Source of the DNA: an uncultured Parvularculaceae bacterium
GTDB lineage: Bacteria > Pseudomonadota > Alphaproteobacteria > Caulobacterales > Parvularculaceae
Assembly (NCBI GenBank): GCA_947259815.1
Contig: CAMYNO010000289.1
Coordinates: 1-10,041 of the forward strand
Direction of reading: 5' to 3'
DNA: 10,041 nt
The notes under the pieces were generated by a model that was not told where the DNA came from, ran no database searches, and worked only from the letters and a program-made list of their open reading frames with translations. The position numbers and the translations under genes are program-made. Positions within the stretch are counted from its first letter, which is position 1, and each line of letters opens with the position of its first letter. Below are positions 5,111 to 10,041 of the stretch, piece by piece.

Positions 5111-6655
5111 ATGTTGCGTAATTTTTTCAGAATGGAAGACCTTCCGGCGCCGCTGATCCGGCATCTGAACGGATTGTGGCGCCGCCGCTGGATGGTGGTC
5201 GCCGCCGTCTGGGGCGCCGCGCTTGTTGGCTGGTTCGGCGTCTGGTTGTTACCGGACCGGTATGAGTCGCGAGCGCAGGTCTATGTTCAGACCGAAACCG
5301 TTTTACAGCCGGTCTTGCGCGATGTTGTCGCCAGTCCTGATTACACCGACCGCGTTGACGTCATGCGCCTGCAATTGCTGGCGCGGCCGAACCTTGAAGA
5401 AATTCTCTATCGCGCCGGGCTCGACCGGAGGATCGAAGCATCGAGCGAGATAGAGCGGCGCGCGGCGTTGCAAGGTCTCGTCAACGGGCTTGAAAGCGGC
5501 ATCAAGATCGAAAGCCCGCGCGATATGTATTTCGTTATCTCCTATGCCCATGGCGACCCGGAAGTCGCCAGAGCGGTGACGGATGCGGTTCTCAACCTGC
5601 TGATTGAACAGGATATCGGCGCCAGCCTTTCCGAAAGCAGTGCGGCGCGCCGTCGGCTGGACTTGCAGATCGAAGAATTTGAAGAACGCTTGAGCGCGAA
5701 TGAATTGAAGGTTGCCGAGTTTCGCCGCGATCATGCGATTGAACTGGCGGCGGCTGAGGGTGTTGACCGCCGGCGCTCGCAAAAGGAAAGCGAACTAACG
5801 CGGATCGCGGAAGAAATCGGCCAGACTCGCGGGCGCATCCTGACGCTTGAAAACCTGCGCTCGGCGACGCCGCGCGGCGCATCAGGCGGCGAGCTTGAAC
5901 GTCTGCGCGTTGAACTGGCGGATTTGCGCTCGCGCTATGAAGAATCGCATCCCGATATTCGCGGCGTGACAGCGCGTATCACGGAACTTGAGCGCGCCGA
6001 TGGCGGCCTTTCGGCCAACCCGGAATTTATTCGCCTGCAATCGGAACTGAAGGTTGCGCGTAATTCTCTGGCTGCGCTTGAAGCGCGCGAGGTTACGCTG
6101 CGCGAGGATCTCAACGCACTCGATATCGCTGCCGGTCAGGCGCCGGCCGTGATCGCCGAGTTGCAGCAGATCGAGCGGCAGTATGACACGACCAAGAATA
6201 CGTACGAGGATCTGCTCTCGCGCCGCGACCGTCTTCAGCTTACGGAAAATCTCGGAACCGCCGGACGCGGTGTCGACTATCAGGTGTTCGAACGTCCCGA
6301 GCGCGCCTTAAAGCCGTCTGCGCCGCCGCGGCAATTGCTGATCTATACGGCGATTTTCGGCGCGATTATTGTCGGCGTTGCCTTTGGCGTCCTCGTCAAT
6401 CTGATTGACCGAACCTACACGCAGTCCGAAGAACTTGAAAAAGCGTTCGGCCTGCCGGTTCTTGGCGCCTTTACCGAAGCGATGTCGCAGGATGTGCGCA
6501 CATCGCGCCGCCGCGACGTTATTCGTCTGGCTTGCGCCGGCGCGGCGCTGTTGGCGATGGGTCTGGTTTACAATTACCTCTCGGTCGTGCGGCTCCCTGC
6601 CGACTTGCAGGAAGAAGCGCATGCGCCGTTCGAAAACAGCGAGGCGCCGTCATGA
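5111..6655 (+). CDS. XrtA-associated chain-length determinant (Wzz/GNVR co-polymerase)
   Basis: Inner-membrane polysaccharide co-polymerase that sets polymer length and presents the C-terminus for its partner tyrosine kinase. The 514 residues show a short cytoplasmic start, membrane helix one at about 28-47 (MVVAAVWGAALVGWFGVWLL), a periplasmic Wzz-like domain (YESRAQVYVQTETVLQPVL onwards) and a long heptad-like coiled coil at about 174-340. The GNVR region is at about 355-400 (RQYDTTKNTYEDLLSRRD, VFERPERALKPSAPPRQL), helix two is at 410-430, and a third hydrophobic stretch is at 473-493. The extra C-terminal hydrophobic segment is typical of the PEP-CTERM subfamily and differs from classical Wzz. 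GGACGGA lies about 11 bases before ATG 5111; the in-frame ATG at 5132 lacks a good site. It follows the export lipoprotein by 26 bp and its TGA overlaps the kinase ATG as ATGA, so it is co-translated with that gene. Confidence 0.92.
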   Translation: MLRNFFRMEDLPAPLIRHLNGLWRRRWMVVAAVWGAALVGWFGVWLLPDRYESRAQVYVQTETVLQPVLRDVVASPDYTDRVDVMRLQLLARPNLEEILYRAGLDRRIEASSEIERRAALQGLVNGLESGIKIESPRDMYFVISYAHGDPEVARAVTDAVLNLLIEQDIGASLSESSAARRRLDLQIEEFEERLSANELKVAEFRRDHAIELAAAEGVDRRRSQKESELTRIAEEIGQTRGRILTLENLRSATPRGASGGELERLRVELADLRSRYEESHPDIRGVTARITELERADGGLSANPEFIRLQSELKVARNSLAALEAREVTLREDLNALDIAAGQAPAVIAELQQIERQYDTTKNTYEDLLSRRDRLQLTENLGTAGRGVDYQVFERPERALKPSAPPRQLLIYTAIFGAIIVGVAFGVLVNLIDRTYTQSEELEKAFGLPVLGAFTEAMSQDVRTSRRRDVIRLACAGAALLAMGLVYNYLSVVRLPADLQEEAHAPFENSEAPS

Positions 6656-7575
6656 GCGTTGTTGAAAAAGCCGCAAGCCCGCTCGACGCGCTTGCCCGCA
6701 AGAAACGGAAAAAAGAAAAAAAGCAAAGCAAGCCAATGCGCGACAATGCGCTGGTTGTCACCTCGCAACCTTTCGAGATTGATTTTGAACGGCTCGACGC
6801 GCTTGGGCATTTCAATCCCAACCAGCTTGCCAGCCCTCTGGCGATGGAGCTGCGCGCGGTCAAGCGTCGCCTGTTGCGTCGGCTCGGGTTTTTGCGCGCC
6901 TCGGGCGATCGCCAGGCCTATCGCATGCCCGGACGGCAGAGAAACGTGGTGTTGGTGACCTCGACACAGGCGGGCGAAGGCAAGACCTTCTGCGCCGTCA
7001 ATCTGGCCCTCAGCCTTGCCCTGGAAGACCGGGTGGAAACGGTGTTGATCGATGCGGATGTGCCGCGCCCGAAAGTGCGCGCCCGTTTCGACATGAAATC
7101 CGGCGCCGGCCTGACCGATTGCCTGATCGACGGCACGCAATGGACAAGTGTTGCACGCACCGCGAAGGAAGGACCGCTCACCGTTCTCGGCGAAGGCCGG
7201 TCAATTGATCGGTCAGCGGAGTTGTTTGCGGGCGAGGCCTGTCGGCAATTGCTGACCGAGATATCGGCGACGAAAAACGAAGGGCTGGTCATTGTCGATG
7301 CGCCGCCGGCGCTCGCCATGACCGACGCGGTGGTCCTTGCGAAATATGTGGACGAGGTGGTTTTTGTCGTTGAGGCGAATGAGACGCCGGAGCCGGCGGT
7401 CGCCGCCGCTCTCGACGAACTGCTCGACGTAAATCCGAATGTCAGCCTGGTGCTTAATCGCTGCCTCATCGGCGCGACGGGCTCCAGTTACAGCTCTTAC
7501 GACTATTACGGACGCGGTGAGTCGGAAAAGTCCGATGCGCCCGCCCAAGGGGAAAAGGCAAATGAACGTTCCTAA
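6652..7575 (+). CDS. XrtA-associated tyrosine autokinase (BY-kinase, CpsD/Wzc C-terminal type)
   Basis: Bacterial tyrosine kinase that cycles autophosphorylation with the chain-length protein to control polymerisation and export. The 307 residues begin MSVVEKAASPLDAL, like related kinases that start with an S-x-x-EKA motif. A Lys/Arg-rich segment follows (17-27). Walker A is STQAGEGKT (104-112), Walker A' is VLIDADVPRP (131-140, D134 and D136), and Walker B is LVIVDAPPA (212-220). The C-terminus carries the expected tyrosine cluster, SSYSSYDYYGRG, with Y280, Y283, Y285 and Y286. The open frame runs upstream to 6532, but the ATG at 6652 overlaps the preceding stop as ATGA and begins the family's normal N-terminus, so I use it. 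The gene contains a correctly phased A-AAA-AAG heptamer at 6717-6723. Its 3' end includes the ribosome-binding site of the next gene, which it overlaps by 14 bp. Confidence 0.93.
   Translation: MSVVEKAASPLDALARKKRKKEKKQSKPMRDNALVVTSQPFEIDFERLDALGHFNPNQLASPLAMELRAVKRRLLRRLGFLRASGDRQAYRMPGRQRNVVLVTSTQAGEGKTFCAVNLALSLALEDRVETVLIDADVPRPKVRARFDMKSGAGLTDCLIDGTQWTSVARTAKEGPLTVLGEGRSIDRSAELFAGEACRQLLTEISATKNEGLVIVDAPPALAMTDAVVLAKYVDEVVFVVEANETPEPAVAAALDELLDVNPNVSLVLNRCLIGATGSSYSSYDYYGRGESEKSDAPAQGEKANERS
7547..7558 (+). promoter_or_regulatory. Ribosome-binding site fixing the start of the outer-membrane protein gene
   Basis: The purine run AAGGGGAAAAGG lies inside the end of the kinase gene. Its AAGGGG part ends nine bases before ATG 7562, which decides that start over the open frame beginning at 7439 and the in-frame ATG at 7580. 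The signal peptide also begins there. Confidence 0.6.
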
Positions 7576-9247
7576 AAACATGACGCGCAGCCGTATCGCC
7601 GCTGCGCTGCTCGCCGGCGCCGGCATTGCCGCGCTCGGGAAAGTCGCGATTGCACAATCGCTGACGACAAGTCCGCCGCTGCGCTTGCAGACGGATTATT
7701 TCGGTTACGCCGCCAGCGTCGCCGGACGCATGGGGTACACAGATAATTTAAGGCTTGCGCCCGACGGGTTTGAAGAGGACGAGTTCATCGCCTCGACCGT
7801 CTTTTCCGGCGGCGCGATCACCAGCACCAACCGCTTCACCGGGATCGTCATTGGCGATGTGGATCTTTCCTATCTGATCAACAATGAAGACTTCAATGTC
7901 AGCCAGAATGTCGGCGGACTGGGCACCGCGACCCTTGCCGAGAACCTGTTGTATTTCGATATTGCGGGCCAGACATCGCGCCAGCTCGTCGGCGACAATG
8001 CGCGCTTTGGCAGCAACATCAACTCGGCGCGCTCGCAACAGGCGAATGTTCATTCCTATTCCGCCAGCCCGTATTTTTATCGGCGCCTGCGCGACAATGC
8101 GTCAGTGACGCTACGTTATCGCTGGTCTCAGGTTTTTATCGACGATTCAGACAGTGTTTTCGGCGCCATCGATCCCGATTTTTTAAATGACTCCCGCACC
8201 CATGAGGTCGTCGCGCAATATGACAGCGGCGCCAAGTTCGACAAACTGCGCTTCACCGTTTCCGCCTATGGCGATGACACGACGGAAAGCGGCTCCGGCG
8301 TCCTGCCGCGCTTTGGTTACACCCACGGGGCGGTTGAAACGGCGGCCGAATTCGCGCTGTCGCGAAAATTCTCCATCAGCGGCGCTGTCGGTTATGACGA
8401 TGTGGAGACCGACGATGCGGCATCGCTCGTCTTCGACGACGAGGAGCTTTCCGGCGTCTTCTGGCGCGCTGGTTTCACGGCCCGGCCTAACCGCAATACG
8501 GTGACGCGGATTGAATATGGCCGGCGCTTTGACGATGAATTCATCGACGCGGCGATTGCGCACCAGATAACGCCGCGCCTGCGCCTTTCCGCGGCGGCGA
8601 ACCGGTCGTTCACAACGCGGGCGCGATCGCTCGATGTTCGCTTCCGCCAGTCACAGTTTGAGACGTTGCGCTTTGCGCAAGCCCTGCGCGATGGCGAGGA
8701 GTTGTCGCCGCGCGGGCTTGTTAATCAGGCGACGCGGTATTCGTCGCTGCTTTCCGGCGTCAATGCGCAAACCGTTGGGGTCGGCATTGTCGATTCCGCG
8801 CAAGTAACCCTTTCCGGCGATTATGGCCGCACGAAAGTTACGCTAGGCGGTTTTTATTCTGACAGCAATTTCGGGTTCCGCGATATTGAAGCGGCGACCT
8901 TTAACGGCAACATCACGCGGGAAGTAACGCGCCGGCTCACCGCGTATGGCGGGTTCAATTTCCGTCACGCCGATTCAAGCGTCGATCAGGCCACATGCGA
9001 GGCCAATCCGACGATATTTGGTCTCGATGCCTTTGCTCCGGCTTTCGATCCGGTCGTTGAATGCGCCGCTTTCGTCGCCTCAAGCGGTGTCACGAACACT
9101 TTGTCGGGCACCGTCGGCGCCGACTACCGCTTCTTCGATAATGTGTCGCTATTTGCTGAATATTCCCATACGGAGCGCTGGTCCGAGACGCCGTCACTGG
9201 AATACAGCGAAAACATAGGCTTTGCCGGCTTGAGGGTGGATTTCTAG
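7562..9247 (+). CDS. XrtA/PEP-CTERM system outer-membrane beta-barrel protein
   Basis: Predicted 561-residue precursor of the large outer-membrane protein always found in XrtA exopolysaccharide loci (TIGR03016-like). Residues 1-32 are a signal peptide (basic MTRSR, hydrophobic IAAALLAGAGIAALG, cleavage near AIA-Q). The remainder alternates short amphipathic strands with polar turns, for example YSASPYFYRRLRDNASVTLRYRW with a break after twenty residues, AVGYDDVETDD, and RIEYGRRFDDEFIDAAIAHQ. It ends GFAGLRVDF, with the C-terminal Phe that outer-membrane barrels use for BAM recognition. Two cysteines (C479, C501) bracket one long loop and could form a disulfide. Its exact role in the family is unproven; a secretion pore or barrel partner of the small export lipoprotein is a reasonable guess. 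The 14-bp overlap with the kinase gene and 3-bp gap to the ATPase place it firmly in the operon. Confidence 0.85.
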   Translation: MNVPKNMTRSRIAAALLAGAGIAALGKVAIAQSLTTSPPLRLQTDYFGYAASVAGRMGYTDNLRLAPDGFEEDEFIASTVFSGGAITSTNRFTGIVIGDVDLSYLINNEDFNVSQNVGGLGTATLAENLLYFDIAGQTSRQLVGDNARFGSNINSARSQQANVHSYSASPYFYRRLRDNASVTLRYRWSQVFIDDSDSVFGAIDPDFLNDSRTHEVVAQYDSGAKFDKLRFTVSAYGDDTTESGSGVLPRFGYTHGAVETAAEFALSRKFSISGAVGYDDVETDDAASLVFDDEELSGVFWRAGFTARPNRNTVTRIEYGRRFDDEFIDAAIAHQITPRLRLSAAANRSFTTRARSLDVRFRQSQFETLRFAQALRDGEELSPRGLVNQATRYSSLLSGVNAQTVGVGIVDSAQVTLSGDYGRTKVTLGGFYSDSNFGFRDIEAATFNGNITREVTRRLTAYGGFNFRHADSSVDQATCEANPTIFGLDAFAPAFDPVVECAAFVASSGVTNTLSGTVGADYRFFDNVSLFAEYSHTERWSETPSLEYSENIGFAGLRVDF

Positions 9248-9250
9248 ACG

Positions 9251-10041
9251 ATGTATGAAGAGCATTTCAGCCTTTCCGGGGCGCCGTTCAAGCTGAACCC
9301 GGACCCGAAGTTCTTCTTCGGCAGCCGCAGCCACAACAAGGCGATGGCGTACCTGCATTACGGCCTGAAACAGGCGGAAGGCTTTATTGTCATCACCGGT
9401 CCGATCGGGTCGGGCAAGACGATGGTGATCAGCCAGTTGCTCGATCAATTGACGTCAACCAATGTGATTGCCGCGCAGCTTCTGACGTCCAACATCGCGC
9501 CGGAAGAATTGCTCGATCACATTCTTTCCGCGTTCCGGATCGAACCGGAAGGCGAGGGGCGTACGGGTAAACTCGAAGCGTTCGAGGATTACCTCTTCGA
9601 TCAGCTCAATCGCGGCCGGCGCGTGTTGCTGATCATGGACGAGGCGCAGAACCTGCCGTTTGAAACGCTGGAAGAGCTGCGCATGCTCTCCAATATCGAC
9701 TATGACGGCACCCCGTTGTTTCAGGTGTTTCTGGTCGGCCAGCCGGAATTTCGCGACCTGCTCCAGACACAGCGCCTTGAGCAACTTCGCCAGCGCGTGA
9801 TCGCCTCTTACCATCTTGAAAACCTGACTGTTGAAGAAACGAAAGAATACATCCTGCACCGCCTGGCGATTGCCGGCTGGAAACAGGATCCGTTGTTCAC
9901 GGTTGAAGCATTCAACGCCGTTCACGAAGAGACCGGCGGGCGCCCGCGCCGCATCAATACCGTCTGTAACCGGATACTTCTTTATTGCTCGCTGGAAGAC
10001 GCCCATGAGGTGACCGAGGAAATTGCAAGGCTAGTGATCGG
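9251..10041 (+). CDS. XrtA-associated AAA ATPase (ExeA-like), cut by window end
   Basis: AAA-family ATPase of the type found in XrtA loci, related to ExeA/GspA secretion ATPases. The 263 visible codons begin MYEEHFSLSGAPFKLNPDP, which is diagnostic of the family. Walker A is GPIGSGKT (50-57), Walker B is VLLIMDEAQ (125-133), sensor 1 lies near FLVGQPEFRDLL (160-171), an arginine-finger candidate is RQRV (180-183), and sensor 2 is GGRPRRIN (229-236). The frame is open to the last base. XrtA-type members usually run about 60-100 residues further, so the C-terminus is missing only because of the window. ATG 9251 is three bases after the barrel-protein stop, with GAGGGTGGA upstream. It probably energises or organises assembly of the export apparatus, but no substrate is established. 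Confidence 0.92.
   Translation, partial: MYEEHFSLSGAPFKLNPDPKFFFGSRSHNKAMAYLHYGLKQAEGFIVITGPIGSGKTMVISQLLDQLTSTNVIAAQLLTSNIAPEELLDHILSAFRIEPEGEGRTGKLEAFEDYLFDQLNRGRRVLLIMDEAQNLPFETLEELRMLSNIDYDGTPLFQVFLVGQPEFRDLLQTQRLEQLRQRVIASYHLENLTVEETKEYILHRLAIAGWKQDPLFTVEAFNAVHEETGGRPRRINTVCNRILLYCSLEDAHEVTEEIARLVI

Noticed and set aside
6574..7140. 188-codon minus-strand open frame opposite the tyrosine kinase
   Set aside because: It lies opposite the P-loop coding region, which explains the open frame; it shows no family motif and no ribosome-binding site.
9455..10006. 183-codon minus-strand open frame opposite the AAA ATPase
   Set aside because: The plus strand encodes a complete run of ATPase motifs here; the antisense frame is a codon-bias by-product.

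Overview
The window looks like alphaproteobacterial chromosome: GC-rich, with many GGCGCC and CGGCGC words and Caulobacter-type FliO and FliP sequences. It also has TTAA-N7-TTAA words of the CtrA type and an exosortase A (XrtA/PEP-CTERM) exopolysaccharide locus. Parvularculales or Hyphomonadaceae-like groups fit, but I cannot fix the family from sequence alone. I found no tRNA, rRNA, CRISPR or insertion sequence.

Left part, minus strand (1-2941): the 5' part of fliP, then fliO upstream of it with a 4-bp GTGA overlap, then a two-domain gene fusing a GT4 glycosyltransferase to a WalW-like polysaccharide deacetylase. The first 65 bases form an imperfect palindrome. Plus-strand bases 1-51 encode the missing continuation of FliP in the wrong orientation, so fliP is broken by a fold-back that is either an assembly or amplification chimera at a contig end or a real inverted duplication. 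A perfect TTAA-N7-TTAA word at 765-779 lies about 50 bp upstream of fliO.

Middle (2942-4448): a divergent intergenic region with a possible 49-codon membrane-protein ORF and a near-consensus CtrA-like word. It is followed by a plus-strand initiating sugar transferase. A 242-bp gap then holds a perfect 10-bp-arm dyad (4260-4280) about 80 bp upstream of a well-spaced -24/-12 (sigma-54) promoter candidate (4353-4368). That is the layout of an enhancer-binding-protein site plus RpoN promoter.

Right part, plus strand (4449-10041): a tightly packed operon in the standard XrtA order: export lipoprotein, chain-length/GNVR protein, tyrosine autokinase, outer-membrane beta-barrel protein and AAA ATPase (cut by the window end). 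The genes are translationally coupled (ATGA overlap, 14-bp overlap, 3-bp gap). Together they would start the polymer on undecaprenyl phosphate (sugar transferase), control its length (GNVR protein plus BY-kinase) and export it across the periplasm and outer membrane. XrtA itself, FemAB-like and further transferase genes are expected beyond the right edge. The system type is known; the more unusual items are the fliP fold-back, the sigma-54/dyad module, the GT4-deacetylase fusion and the small ORF.
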